Assembly: GCA_965117035.1 (NCBI GenBank)
Contig: OZ220748.1
Location: forward strand, 992,001 to 1,056,000
Direction: 5' to 3'
Length of the DNA stretch: 64,000 bases
Source: CAZENU01 sp965117035
GTDB taxonomy: Bacteria > Chloroflexota > Dehalococcoidia > Lucifugimonadales > CAZENU01
The stretch's first letter is position 1, and each line of letters opens with the position of its first letter. Shown one piece after another: positions 16,034 through 24,533 of this stretch. A program made the position numbers and the translations under genes. Under the pieces are notes generated by a model, which saw nothing but the letters and a program-made list of their open reading frames with translations, was not told the DNA's origin and did no database searches.

Positions 16034-16870
16034 GTGAAACTCGGCGCTATATCTGTCGACCTCGTCAGCGACGGCACGTTCCTGCTCGACGGCGGGGCGC
16101 TGTTCGGCCAGGTCCCGAAGACCTACTGGGAGCTCCAGATGAAGCCCGACCGGAAGAACCGCGTCCGGCTGGGGCTGAACTGCCTTCTCATCCAGACCCC
16201 TGCCGCCAATATCCTGGTGGATGCCGGAGCGGGCGCCAAGAGGTCGGAGCGCCTGAAGGACACATACGGACTGAACGGCAACAAGCTGGTCAGCGGCCTC
16301 AGGAGGCACGGCCTGACCGCTCGCGACATAGACAAGGTGGTGCTGACGCACCTCCACTTCGAGCACGTCGGCGGGTGCACGAAGCTGGACCGCTCGGGCT
16401 CGGCTATACCGGCGTTTCCCAAGGCCGAGTACATCGTCCAGCAGGCCGCTTGGGACGAGGCGAACGCGCCCAACGAGCGCGGGGAGCACTGGTTTCACCC
16501 GGGAGACTTCGAGCCCCTGGAGGAGAACGGCGTGCTCACGCTCGTCGACGGCGACGCCGAGCTGGCTCCGGGCGTCAGCGTCAAGTTGACCGGGGGGCCC
16601 TCCGACGGCCACCAGATAGTGCTGATCGAGGCGGGCAGCGAGCGGATCGCCTACATGGGCGACCTGGTGCCCACGCCGTTCCACCTGCCGCTCGTGAACA
16701 TCGCCGCGATCGACCAGTCGCCCAACGACACGCTGACGCAGAAGCGCGAGCTGCTGGACATGGCGCAGGGCGGCGGCTGGCTGCTGGTCTTCGGGCGCGC
16801 CATCGAGCACCAGTCCGGCTACGTCGACCAGCGCAACGGCCAGACGCAGTTCACGCCGCGGGAGCTATAG
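16034..16870 (+). CDS. Metallo-beta-lactamase fold hydrolase with an HxHxEH metal motif
   Basis: MBL-fold protein of 278 residues, similar to lactonase-type hydrolases (NCLLIQTPAANILVDAGAG, then VVLTHLHFEHVGG). The metal motif reads HLHFEH where the family normally has HxHxDH, so the second-metal aspartate is replaced by glutamate. Later ligands are present: H in DGHQIV, D in YMGDLVPTPFH, and H in IEHQSGY. The GTG at 16034 was chosen because GGAGGGGAGAAGG lies just upstream; an in-frame ATG at 16013 sits inside that ribosome binding site. The substrate is unknown. Confidence 0.82.
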   Translation: MKLGAISVDLVSDGTFLLDGGALFGQVPKTYWELQMKPDRKNRVRLGLNCLLIQTPAANILVDAGAGAKRSERLKDTYGLNGNKLVSGLRRHGLTARDIDKVVLTHLHFEHVGGCTKLDRSGSAIPAFPKAEYIVQQAAWDEANAPNERGEHWFHPGDFEPLEENGVLTLVDGDAELAPGVSVKLTGGPSDGHQIVLIEAGSERIAYMGDLVPTPFHLPLVNIAAIDQSPNDTLTQKRELLDMAQGGGWLLVFGRAIEHQSGYVDQRNGQTQFTPREL

Positions 16871-16880
16871 CTCCCCGACC

Positions 16881-18206
16881 TCAGAGCCCGTCGCCACCCG
16901 GTGCCTGGACGACTCCCCGGATCGTTACGTCGTCGAGCCGCACCAGCGCGGCGTCCGTGATCGTGTTCGCAAGGCCGTCGCCGCCCTCGGCGGTGACCCT
17001 CAGGTAGTTGTCGGTCAGGCCGGTCCACGCGCGGTCCTCGTCCTCCCCTGCTCTGCTCTCCCACAGCACCGGGCGCGTCGTGCCCAGGAAGCGCCGGCGG
17101 AACGCCGCGGCGGACTCCGCGCCTATCGCGGCGATCTCCCCGAGCCGCTCTGCCTTCGCGGCCGGGTCGACCGCGTCCTCGAAGTGCGCGGCGCTGGTGC
17201 CCGGCCGCGCCGAGTACGGGAAGACGTGGATCGCTGAGAACCCGACCTCCTCGCAGAGCGACGCGGTCGCCCGGAAGTCGTCCTCCGTCTCCCCCGGGAA
17301 GCCGACGATGACGTCTGTGGTGACGGCGACGTCCGGGACAGCCGCCCTCACCCTGTGCACCGCGTCGCGGTACTGCTCCGGCGTGTAGCGCCGGCGCATC
17401 CTGCGCAGCACGGGCCCGCTGCCGCTCTGCAGCGGCACGTGGAAGTGCGGGCACAGCCGGTCGTCGTCCCACAGCGCGAGCAGCTCGGGGCCGATCTCCT
17501 GTGGCTGCAGCGACGAGACTCGGAGGCGGGCGACGTCCGTCTCCCGGAGCACGCGCCGCACCAGGTCGACGAGCCCGAACCCCTGGAGCTCGTGGCCGTA
17601 CGTCCCGAGCTGCGTGCCGGTCAGCACGACCTCACGGCGGCCCTCGGCGACGCGGTCGGCGACCGTGCGCACGAGCTCGCCGGGCGGGACGCTGCGCTCG
17701 CGCCCCCTGACCCTGGGGACGATGCAGTAGGCGCAGACCTGGTCGCAGCCCTCCTGGATCTTGACCATCGCGCGGGTCCTGCCGTCCCGTAGGGCGACCG
17801 CCGGCGGCTCTTCGCCCTCGGCGCACGGCGTCAGCGAGTCGGCGCGGGCGTCGACCACCCGGCGCACCAGGTCGGCCTTCGCCCTGTTGCCCAGGACGAG
17901 GTCTATCTCGTCGATCGCTGCGAGTGCGGCCGGGTCGCGCTCCGCGTAGCAGCCTGTGGCGACGATGGTGGCGCGCGGGTGCTTTCGCCGCGCGGCCCGC
18001 AGCGCCTGCCGGGCCTTCCGGTCCGCCACGTGGGTGACGGTGCAGGTGTTGACGACGTACACGTCGACCTCGCCGCCGCCGGGCGCGAGGGAGAACCCGG
18101 CGCGGAGAAAGTCCGACGCCAGCACCGACGTATCGGCCTGGTTGAGCTTGCAGCCGTGGGTCTCGATGGCGACCGTAGGGCCGCGCGCGGTGGTCTCAGT
18201 AGTCAT
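16881..18206 (-). CDS. mtaB: tRNA t6A37 methylthiotransferase MtaB (radical SAM)
   Basis: Adds a methylthio group to N6-threonylcarbamoyladenosine at position 37 of tRNA, using two 4Fe-4S clusters. The N-terminal UPF0004 domain has its three cluster cysteines in ETHGCKLNQ, NTCTVTH and ATGCYAE; the radical SAM cluster is CDQVCAYC in the central domain; a TRAM-like region follows. HGCKLNQ, and not the MiaB/RimO form, points to MtaB. The ATG at 18206 was taken because a TATAAT box at 18238-18243 lies just upstream and rules out a start at 18281. The end converges on the MBL gene, 10 bases away. Confidence 0.92.
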   Translation of the reverse strand: MTTETTARGPTVAIETHGCKLNQADTSVLASDFLRAGFSLAPGGGEVDVYVVNTCTVTHVADRKARQALRAARRKHPRATIVATGCYAERDPAALAAIDEIDLVLGNRAKADLVRRVVDARADSLTPCAEGEEPPAVALRDGRTRAMVKIQEGCDQVCAYCIVPRVRGRERSVPPGELVRTVADRVAEGRREVVLTGTQLGTYGHELQGFGLVDLVRRVLRETDVARLRVSSLQPQEIGPELLALWDDDRLCPHFHVPLQSGSGPVLRRMRRRYTPEQYRDAVHRVRAAVPDVAVTTDVIVGFPGETEDDFRATASLCEEVGFSAIHVFPYSARPGTSAAHFEDAVDPAAKAERLGEIAAIGAESAAAFRRRFLGTTRPVLWESRAGEDEDRAWTGLTDNYLRVTAEGGDGLANTITDAALVRLDDVTIRGVVQAPGGDGL

Positions 18207-18237
18207 GATGATGGCAACTGGCGTCCGTCGCGGGGGA

Positions 18238-18243
18238 ATTATA
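18238..18243 (-). promoter_or_regulatory. Putative -10 box (TATAAT) for mtaB
   Basis: Exact TATAAT on the minus strand 32 bases before the chosen ATG of mtaB. Confidence 0.5.
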
Positions 18244-18426
18244 GCGCTTGCGCAACTGTTCAGGCTTGAGGGAGAACGCAATCCGACGGCCCTCGGAGAC
18301 GGGCCTCTTCCCGAGCGACGGCGACGCGACTTGCCCGGGGATGGTTCCCGCCTTCGGAGCCCTTTGCGTAACTCCTCAAGCAGCCGGCAGATGGAGGTAG
18401 ACGTGCGGCGATATCCTATCTAGGAG

Positions 18427-18590
18427 ACCCCGCCCCTGGATTCCCGCCTGCGCGGGAACGACGATTACGCAAGGGTCTCCCTGCGCGGGAATGACGGTTA
18501 TGCAAGGGTCTCCCCCCGTCTGCACGAGGGCAGGCTCTGCGCGGGAATGACGGTGGCGCGGCGTTCGTCTCAGCAACTCTGAACAGTTAC
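18427..18590. repeat. Composite palindromic repeat: GCGGGAAT hairpins plus CTCTGAACAGTTAC box
   Basis: Fills much of the 434-base gap 18207-18640, which otherwise holds only the mtaB and nfeD promoters. Several hairpins of the type ATTCCCGCCTGCGCGGGAAC are followed by the sequence CAACTCTGAACAGTTAC at 18574-18590. The first 85 or so bases are nearly the same as 27459-27545, and the part near 18512-18544 (CCCCGTCTGCACGAGG) recurs at 58633-58669. Confidence 0.8.
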
Positions 18591-18625
18591 GCGCTTGCGG
18601 CTCCGGTGCAAGCCGGTGGCGCCGG

Positions 18626-18634
18626 TGTTACACT
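18626..18634 (+). promoter_or_regulatory. Extended -10 (TGTTACACT), probably for a leaderless nfeD mRNA
   Basis: TGTTACACT ends six bases before the ATG at 18641, so transcription would begin at or next to the start codon. No ribosome binding site is visible. Confidence 0.4.
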
Positions 18635-18640
18635 TTGTGC

Positions 18641-19984
18641 ATGATGCGATGGCTTAGCCGGCTCCTGATTGTGGCGGGACTCGGCGGCGCCATGATATCG
18701 CAGGGGGCGGTCGCCTTCGCCCAACCGAGCGTCCCCCACGCGGCGCTGATCGAGATCGACGGGTCCATACACGGCGTCGCGGCGCGTTTTCTGGAACGGG
18801 CGCTGGAGACCGCCGCGGAAGACGGCGCCCGGGTCGTGATCGTCAGGCTGGACACCCCCGGCGGCCTGCTCGACTCCACCCGCGACATGGTGGGCGCGAT
18901 CCAGGAGTCGCCCGTACCCGTGGTCGTCTATGTCTCACCCTCGGGCGCCAGGGCGGCGTCGGCGGGCACCTTCATCACCGCGTCCGCGCACGTGGCGGCG
19001 ATGGCGCCGGTGACGAACATCGGGGCGGCGTCTCCCGTGTCCGGCGCGGGCGGCGACCTTCCCGAACAGATCGAGGAAAAGGCCACGCAGGACGCGGCCG
19101 CCTTCATGCGGGAGATTGCCGCGACGCGGGGCCGGAACGCCGACGCGCTGATCGACACGATACGCAGGTCGCGGGCATTCTCGGCCACGGAGGCCGTCGA
19201 GGAGAACGTGGTCGACCTGATCGCCCAGGGGCTGGACGACCTGCTCCGCCAGATCGACGGCAGAACGGTGCAGATCCGCGGGCGGGACGTCGTACTCGAG
19301 ACCGCCGGGCTGGAGATACGGTCCATCGAAAGGACTCAGGTGGAGCGGTTCATCGGGTTCATCGCCAACCCGAACGTCGCCTTCCTGCTGTTCGTCATCG
19401 GCAGCATAGGGCTCGTCATCGAGCTATTCTCGCCGGGACTGATCGGGCCCGGTGTCATCGGCGTCCTGTTCCTGGCGCTCGCCTTCCTGTCGTTCGGCTA
19501 TCTGCCCGTGAACTGGGTCGGCGTCGCGCTGCTGGTGTTCGCCGCGGTGCTGCTCTTCCTGGAGCTGCAGGCGCCCGGGGTGGGCATCTTCGGCGCGGCC
19601 GGGGTGATCAGCTTCCTGATCGGCGCCTTCTTCCTGTTCGGCGGGTTCTCGCCGCCGGCGATCCCGACGCCCAGCTTCCGGGTGAGCCTCTGGCTGGTGG
19701 GCGGCGTCGGCGTAGCGCTCGCCGGGATGATGGTCGTCTCGATCCGGTTCATAGCCGCCGACCGGAAGACGGTGTACGTTTCGCCCACGGCCGACCTCGT
19801 GGGACAGACCGGGACCGTGATGACGGCCCTGGAACCCAGGGGCGCCGTGCGGGTGGGCGGCGAGACGTGGACCGCGGAGACGGAGTCGGGCGGGAGCATC
19901 GACGCGGGCAAGCGGGTCGTGGTCGAGCAGAGGGACGGCCTCACGCTGAAGGTGTCCGAGGCCGACGACGGCGGCGGCGGATAG
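18641..19984 (+). CDS. nfeD: NfeD-family membrane-bound serine protease (ClpP-class)
   Basis: Long-form NfeD of about 447 residues. A signal sequence (to AVAFAQ, about residue 25) precedes a ClpP-like protease domain with DTPGGLLDSTRDM and PSGARAASAGTFI, whose serine in AASAG is the probable nucleophile, and a lysine in EKATQDAAAFM as the partner of the Ser-Lys dyad. About four to five transmembrane helices follow (residues 240-370), then a C-terminal OB-fold domain (LVGQTGTVMTALEPRGAV). The known role is cleavage of stomatin-like proteins, and such a gene lies two places downstream. The stop is ten bases before the short NfeD gene. Confidence 0.92.
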   Translation: MMRWLSRLLIVAGLGGAMISQGAVAFAQPSVPHAALIEIDGSIHGVAARFLERALETAAEDGARVVIVRLDTPGGLLDSTRDMVGAIQESPVPVVVYVSPSGARAASAGTFITASAHVAAMAPVTNIGAASPVSGAGGDLPEQIEEKATQDAAAFMREIAATRGRNADALIDTIRRSRAFSATEAVEENVVDLIAQGLDDLLRQIDGRTVQIRGRDVVLETAGLEIRSIERTQVERFIGFIANPNVAFLLFVIGSIGLVIELFSPGLIGPGVIGVLFLALAFLSFGYLPVNWVGVALLVFAAVLLFLELQAPGVGIFGAAGVISFLIGAFFLFGGFSPPAIPTPSFRVSLWLVGGVGVALAGMMVVSIRFIAADRKTVYVSPTADLVGQTGTVMTALEPRGAVRVGGETWTAETESGGSIDAGKRVVVEQRDGLTLKVSEADDGGGG

Positions 19985-19994
19985 ACAGGACGTC

Positions 19995-20432
19995 ATGGAC
20001 ACCCTGGGACTCGGCCTCATAGCGCTCGGAGTCGCGCTCTACTTCGTCGACCTGGACGTCGACCTGGATATCCCCTACGGTGACGTGCCAGGGGTCGTGG
20101 GAGGAATCTGCATCGTCGCGGGCGCGTTCCTGCTGTTCGACGACTGGAGGGTTGGGGCGGGGACGCTGGTCGCGGCGTCCGCGCTGGTGGCGGCGCGGGT
20201 CTATGTCAAGTCCAGGGTCGTCCACTACCCTACCCAGACGCAGCAGCTGTTGAACGAGACAGGCTACACTACTACCGTGCTGGAGCCGCGGGGAAGCGTG
20301 CTGTTGCCCAGCGGGTCGTGGAGCGCGGTCTCGGCCTCGGGCGAGCACATAGAGGAGGGCGCCGAGGTGATCGTGATGGAGGTGGACGGGCTCACGCTGA
20401 AGGTAATCAAGGCCGACGAGGTCGGCGAGTAA
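19995..20432 (+). CDS. Short NfeD-like membrane protein
   Basis: Protein of 145 residues: two to three hydrophobic segments (residues 4-75), then an OB-fold-like tail with GYTTTVLEPRGSVLLPSGSW and DGLTLKVIKADE, plainly homologous to the last 80 residues of the preceding NfeD (EPRGAVRVGGETW, DGLTLKVSEADD). It lacks the protease domain, matching the short NfeD class that partners slipins. It starts 10 bases after nfeD with AGGA upstream and lies 12 bases before the slipin gene, so the three form an operon. Confidence 0.8.
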   Translation: MDTLGLGLIALGVALYFVDLDVDLDIPYGDVPGVVGGICIVAGAFLLFDDWRVGAGTLVAASALVAARVYVKSRVVHYPTQTQQLLNETGYTTTVLEPRGSVLLPSGSWSAVSASGEHIEEGAEVIVMEVDGLTLKVIKADEVGE

Positions 20433-20444
20433 GGAGAGACACGA

Positions 20445-21302
20445 ATGATACCGTACATAAGAATCATAACGCAGTACGAGCGGCTGGCCGTATTCAACCT
20501 CGGAAAGTACGCGGGCCTGAAGCCCCCCGGGCTGAGGGTGCTGTTCTGGCCGTTCCAGAAGGGCCAGAAGATAGACCTGCGGGAGGACGTGTTCGACATA
20601 CCGAGCCAGACGGTGATCACGCTCGACAACGCGCCCATCGCCATCGACTTCCTCGTCTACCTGAGGGTGATGGAGCACGAGGCCGAGAAGTCGGTCCTCG
20701 AGGTGGTCAGCTACCGGAGCGCGGTCGTCGGCATAGCGACGACGACCCTGCGCGCCGTCATCGGCAAGATATCGCTGGACGACGTGCTGTCCCAGCGCGA
20801 CCGGATCAACGAGGAGCTCCGCTCCGAGCTCGACAAGGTCACCGAGCGGTGGGGAATCAAGGTGACGCAGGTCGAGATCCGTGAGGTGGAGCCGACGCGC
20901 GACATCCAGGAGGCGATGAACCGGCAGATGTCGGCTGAGCGCGTCCGGCGCGCGGCGGTCACCGAGGCGGAGGGCACGCGCCAGGCCGCGATCACGGTGG
21001 CCGAGGGCCAGAAGCAGTCCGCGGTGCTGAAGGCCGAGGGCGCGAGGCAGGCGGAGATACTCCAGGCGGAGGGCGACCAGCAGGCGGCGATCCTGCGGGC
21101 GCAGGGCTTCGCTGACGCCCTCGACCGCATCTACGGCGTCGCCCAGAACATCGACTCCAACACGCTGAGCCTGCAGTACTTCGACACGCTCAAGCAGCTC
21201 GGGAGCAGCGAGTCGACGAAGTTCATCTTCCCGTTGGAGTTCACGAACCTGCTCGGCCCGTTCATGAAGTCGGTCGACCGGGCGGGGAACGGCGACGACT
21301 AG
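20445..21302 (+). CDS. Slipin/stomatin-like SPFH domain protein
   Basis: Protein of 285 residues. The SPFH domain spans about residues 8-180 (YERLAVFNLGKYAG, PSQTVITLDNAPIAIDF, VIGKISLDDVLSQRDRI, WGIKVTQVEIREVEP), followed by an Ala-Glu-rich coiled coil with repeating AEG units (TEAEGTRQAA, VAEGQKQSA, KAEGARQAE, QAEGDQQAA). Slipins assemble on membranes and are substrates of NfeD proteases, consistent with the two NfeD genes upstream. Unlike most slipins it has no hydrophobic N-terminal segment, so membrane contact may depend on its NfeD partners. The ATG at 20445 is preceded by AAGGAGA. Confidence 0.93.
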   Translation: MIPYIRIITQYERLAVFNLGKYAGLKPPGLRVLFWPFQKGQKIDLREDVFDIPSQTVITLDNAPIAIDFLVYLRVMEHEAEKSVLEVVSYRSAVVGIATTTLRAVIGKISLDDVLSQRDRINEELRSELDKVTERWGIKVTQVEIREVEPTRDIQEAMNRQMSAERVRRAAVTEAEGTRQAAITVAEGQKQSAVLKAEGARQAEILQAEGDQQAAILRAQGFADALDRIYGVAQNIDSNTLSLQYFDTLKQLGSSESTKFIFPLEFTNLLGPFMKSVDRAGNGDD

Positions 21303-21398
21303 GAGCGGCGCGCGGCGCTCCGCGGGGAACGATGCGGCGGGCGGTAGAGGCACGGGGCCGTTCGCCGTTCCCGCGGGAAACGACCGAGGTGTGTGGTC

Positions 21399-22250
21399 AT
21401 GGCCGACAAGGAGTGCCCCAACTGCGGTCGAAAGACGCGCGAAGAGGCGTCGTTCTGCCTCGGGTGCGGCCAGTCGTTCGGCTCCGCCGTAGAACGCAGG
21501 CCTCCTCCCGAACGCCGCCCCGCACCTGAGCGCCGGCCTCCTCCCGAGAGCCGGCCGGCGCCTGAACCCGAGCCGCCACGTCGCTTCGAGCCGGACCGGC
21601 CGGAAGAGCGGGCCGCGGCGTACGTTCCCAGGGCGCCGGCCAGCGGCGAGCGGCTGACGATCGAGCAGCGCCGCGAGATCGTCCGGCAGCGCCTGGTCCA
21701 GGAGGAGTCCCGGGCGCACCGGGCGTCGGGATGGCGGTGGTTCCGTCCGCAGGGCATCGAGCTCGTAATGGCGACGGCCATACTGGTAACGGCGCTATTT
21801 CTCGCCATCCTGGCGTGGCTCTTCATCGTCAACGTCGTCGACTGGCTGACGCCGGACGAGGACACGGGCAGCCCGGAGTTCGTCGCCGCCGTGCAGTTCG
21901 ACGCGGGCCGCCTGCTCGCGGCGGGCATGACGCAGGAAGAGATCGACACGACGGCGTTCACCGGGGTGGCCGGCTGGAGAGCCGTGTACCTGAACGAGGC
22001 GTCCGCCGGAAACGCGGCCGTGTCGGCCGGGGGCGTCCACCTGACGACGCGGGACGCCGACCCCGTGTCCAGTGCCTACTACATGCTGATCGCGTTCCCC
22101 GAATCGGGTACCGGCGCCGTGCCGGTGGCGGCGTTCCTGCGACGAGACGACGAGACGGTCTTCCACGTCATGTCGATCGGCTGCGATGAGGCGATCGCGA
22201 TGCTGGAGAGAGCGGCGAGGGGCGGACCGCCGCCGGGCTCGGCCTGCTGA
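21399..22250 (+). CDS. Zinc-ribbon protein with Pro/Arg-rich linker and one membrane helix
   Basis: Protein of about 283 residues. The N terminus is a zinc ribbon: CPNC at residues 6-9 and CLGC 13 residues on. A proline, glutamate and arginine-rich low-complexity linker (residues about 30-95) contains repeated RRPPPE/RRPAPE units. A helix near residues 128-150 (ATAILVTALFLAILAWLFIV) is followed by an outer domain of about 130 residues of unknown type. A GTG at 21393 is an alternative start; the ATG at 21399 has GAGGTG upstream. It follows the slipin gene by 96 bases and may belong to the same membrane module; function is unknown. Confidence 0.7.
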   Translation: MADKECPNCGRKTREEASFCLGCGQSFGSAVERRPPPERRPAPERRPPPESRPAPEPEPPRRFEPDRPEERAAAYVPRAPASGERLTIEQRREIVRQRLVQEESRAHRASGWRWFRPQGIELVMATAILVTALFLAILAWLFIVNVVDWLTPDEDTGSPEFVAAVQFDAGRLLAAGMTQEEIDTTAFTGVAGWRAVYLNEASAGNAAVSAGGVHLTTRDADPVSSAYYMLIAFPESGTGAVPVAAFLRRDDETVFHVMSIGCDEAIAMLERAARGGPPPGSAC

Positions 22251-22256
22251 CCTGGC

Positions 22257-24122
22257 CTAGAGGTACTCCTTGAGGCGGCGGGCGACCGTGACGGTCATGC
22301 CGGGTACGGCCGCCAGGTCCTCCACCGAGGCCTCGCGGACGCCCTTGACGGAGCCGAACCGGCGCAGCAGCATCCGGCGCCGCTTCGGCCCGATTCCCTC
22401 GACCTCGTCCATCACCGAGGCGACGCTCTTCTTCGACCTGCGCTGGCGGTGGTAGGTGACGGCGAACCGGTGTGCCTCGTCGCGTGCGCGCTGCACCAGG
22501 AACAGCGCCTGGGACGATCGGGGCAGCACGATCGGCTCCTGCACCTGGGGCACGAACAGCTCCTCGTTCTCCTTCGCCAGGCTGGCCAGCGGTATGTGCT
22601 CGATCCCCAGCTCGAGGAAGACCTGCAGCGCCGCCGACAGGTGGCCCTTGCCGCCGTCGATCAGCACCAGGTCGGGGACCGTCTGCCAGGCCTCTGCCTT
22701 CGCCCCGCCGCCGTTGCCGGATGACGCGTTCGCGGCCAGACGCCGGAAGCGCCGGGTGAGCACCTCGCGCATCATCGAGTAGTCGTCCGGGCCGTCGCCC
22801 GCCTTGATCCTGAATCGGCGGTAGTGTGCGTTCTTCGGGTGCCCGTCCTCGAATACCACCATGCTCCCCACGGCATTGGTACCCTGGATATTGGAAATGT
22901 CGTAGCACTCGAGGCGCCGCGGGGGATTGGGAAGGCTCAGGGCCTCCTGGAGCTCTTCCATCGCCGTGTCCACGTCGCCGCGCTCCGCCTCCCTGAGCTT
23001 GAGCTGCTCGATGCCCTCGGCGGCGTTCTCGACGACCATCTCCATGAGCCGCCGCTTCTCGCCCCGCCGCGGCACCCGCAGGCTCACCCGCGCGCCGCGC
23101 TTCTGCGCCAGCCAGGCGGACACCGACTCGGACTCCTCGACGGGGTGCTGTACGAGTATAGTGGGCGGCACGTAGGGGTTGGCGTTGTAGAACTGCTCCA
23201 CGAAGGCGGCGAGCACGCGGGACGGGTCGTCGTCCTGCGTGCCGGCCATGATGAAGTGGTCGCGGCCTATGAGCTTGCCCCGGCGCACGAAGAAGACCTC
23301 GACCCAGGTCTCGCCCATGAACGGCGCCAGCGCGATCACGTCCAGGTTCTCGGACGTGAAGTGGAGCACCTTCTGTCCCTCGCCGACGCGCTCGATGGCG
23401 CGAAGCTGGTCCCGCAGCACCGCGGCCCGCTCGAACTCCAGCGCCTCGGCCGCCTCGTTCATGCGCCGCGCGATCGTCTTCGATACGCGGTCGGTCCTGC
23501 CCTCGAGGAAGAGAACGACCTGGTCGATCACCTCGGCGTACCGGTCCTTGTCGACGGCGCCTATGCACGGGCCGACGCAGCGGTTGATGTGGTAGTCGAG
23601 ACAGGGCCGGTCGTCGGTCCCGGTGATCGGCTTGGTGCACGACCTGTATGGGAACAGCTTCTTGAGCAGCGCCAGCGTCTTGCGGACGCTGTAGGCGCTG
23701 GCGAATGGGCCGAAGTAACGGGCTCCGTCCTTCCTCGGGTTCCGGGTGATGTAGACGAGCGGGAAGTCCTCGGTCGTGTCGATCTTGATGAACGGGTAGC
23801 TCTTGTCGTCCTTCAGCCGCGCGTTGTAGACGGGCTTGTGGTGCTTGATCAGGTTGCACTCGAGGATGACGGCTTCCTGGTCCGACTCGGTCAGGATGAA
23901 GTCGAAATCGTCGACTCTGCGTACGAGGTTCCTGATCTTGGGGGCGAGCCCCGCTTCGCTCGCGAAGTAGGACCTGAGGCGATGCCTGAGGCTGGCTGCC
24001 TTGCCGACGTACAGGACGTCGCCGCCGGCGTCGCGCATGGTGTAGACGCCGGGCTTGGTCGGCACCCTGCTCAGGCGCTCCGAAAAGCGCTTGCGGCGCT
24101 CTGTTTCGACCTTGGTCGTCAT
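22257..24122 (-). CDS. uvrC: Excinuclease ABC subunit C
   Basis: Makes both incisions in nucleotide excision repair with UvrA and UvrB; 621 residues, normal. The N-terminal GIY-YIG nuclease reads PGVYTMRDAGGDVLYVGKA, a UVR domain lies around residue 205 (ARRMNEAAEALEFERAAVLRDQ, within motif region), the RNase H-like endonuclease has LECYDISNIQGTNAVGSMVV and DLVLIDGGKGHL, and tandem helix-hairpin-helix motifs close the protein (VEGIGPKRRRMLLRRFGSVK, VPGMTVTVARRL). The ATG at 24122 is clear. The gene converges on the zinc-ribbon gene with a six-base gap. Confidence 0.96.
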   Translation of the reverse strand: MTTKVETERRKRFSERLSRVPTKPGVYTMRDAGGDVLYVGKAASLRHRLRSYFASEAGLAPKIRNLVRRVDDFDFILTESDQEAVILECNLIKHHKPVYNARLKDDKSYPFIKIDTTEDFPLVYITRNPRKDGARYFGPFASAYSVRKTLALLKKLFPYRSCTKPITGTDDRPCLDYHINRCVGPCIGAVDKDRYAEVIDQVVLFLEGRTDRVSKTIARRMNEAAEALEFERAAVLRDQLRAIERVGEGQKVLHFTSENLDVIALAPFMGETWVEVFFVRRGKLIGRDHFIMAGTQDDDPSRVLAAFVEQFYNANPYVPPTILVQHPVEESESVSAWLAQKRGARVSLRVPRRGEKRRLMEMVVENAAEGIEQLKLREAERGDVDTAMEELQEALSLPNPPRRLECYDISNIQGTNAVGSMVVFEDGHPKNAHYRRFRIKAGDGPDDYSMMREVLTRRFRRLAANASSGNGGGAKAEAWQTVPDLVLIDGGKGHLSAALQVFLELGIEHIPLASLAKENEELFVPQVQEPIVLPRSSQALFLVQRARDEAHRFAVTYHRQRRSKKSVASVMDEVEGIGPKRRRMLLRRFGSVKGVREASVEDLAAVPGMTVTVARRLKEYL

Positions 24123-24150
24123 GCGGCCCCCGCCGCGGGCCGAACGCGGG

Positions 24151-24504
24151 CTAGCCGAGCACCACCGACGCGGCGGCCAGGATGACCAGGATGACGCCGG
24201 TGACGATACCTATGCGCAGCAGCTCCTTCGACAGGTACGGCTGCGCGGCAGCGGCCTCCGCCGCCGCGGCCTGCGCGGCGCGCGCAGAGCGAGTCGCGGC
24301 GCGGGGCGCCCCGGCAGGCTGGCCTATGGGAGCGGCCGCGGCGGACGCGGCCGGCGATTCCTCCTCGCGCTCGGCGCGGGTCGATATGGTCGGGGCCGCC
24401 TCGAAGACCTGTCCTCCGCCGGCCTGTCCCCCGCCCTTGCGGCGCTTGCGTCGGCTCTTCAGGCTCTGCTGTCTCGATGCGGCCTTGCGTCCCTTGCTCG
24501 GCAT
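24151..24504 (-). CDS. Small basic, Ala-rich single-pass membrane protein, unknown function
   Basis: Protein of 117 residues, not recognised. The N terminus is strongly basic (MPSKGRKAASRQQSLKSRRK), an Ala/Pro-rich low-complexity stretch follows, and a single C-terminal helix (RIGIVTGVILVILAAASVVL) runs to the end, giving a tail-anchored layout. The ATG at 24502-24504 has GGGAGG upstream, which supports it as a gene. It lies between xerC-like and uvrC in the same direction, 29 bases from each. The long frame upstream of this ATG is antisense/out-of-frame to the recombinase and is not coding. Confidence 0.6.
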   Translation of the reverse strand: MPSKGRKAASRQQSLKSRRKRRKGGGQAGGGQVFEAAPTISTRAEREEESPAASAAAAPIGQPAGAPRAATRSARAAQAAAAEAAAAQPYLSKELLRIGIVTGVILVILAAASVVLG

Positions 24505-24533
24505 CGGTCCCTCCCGTGTCCTTACGGCTGTGG

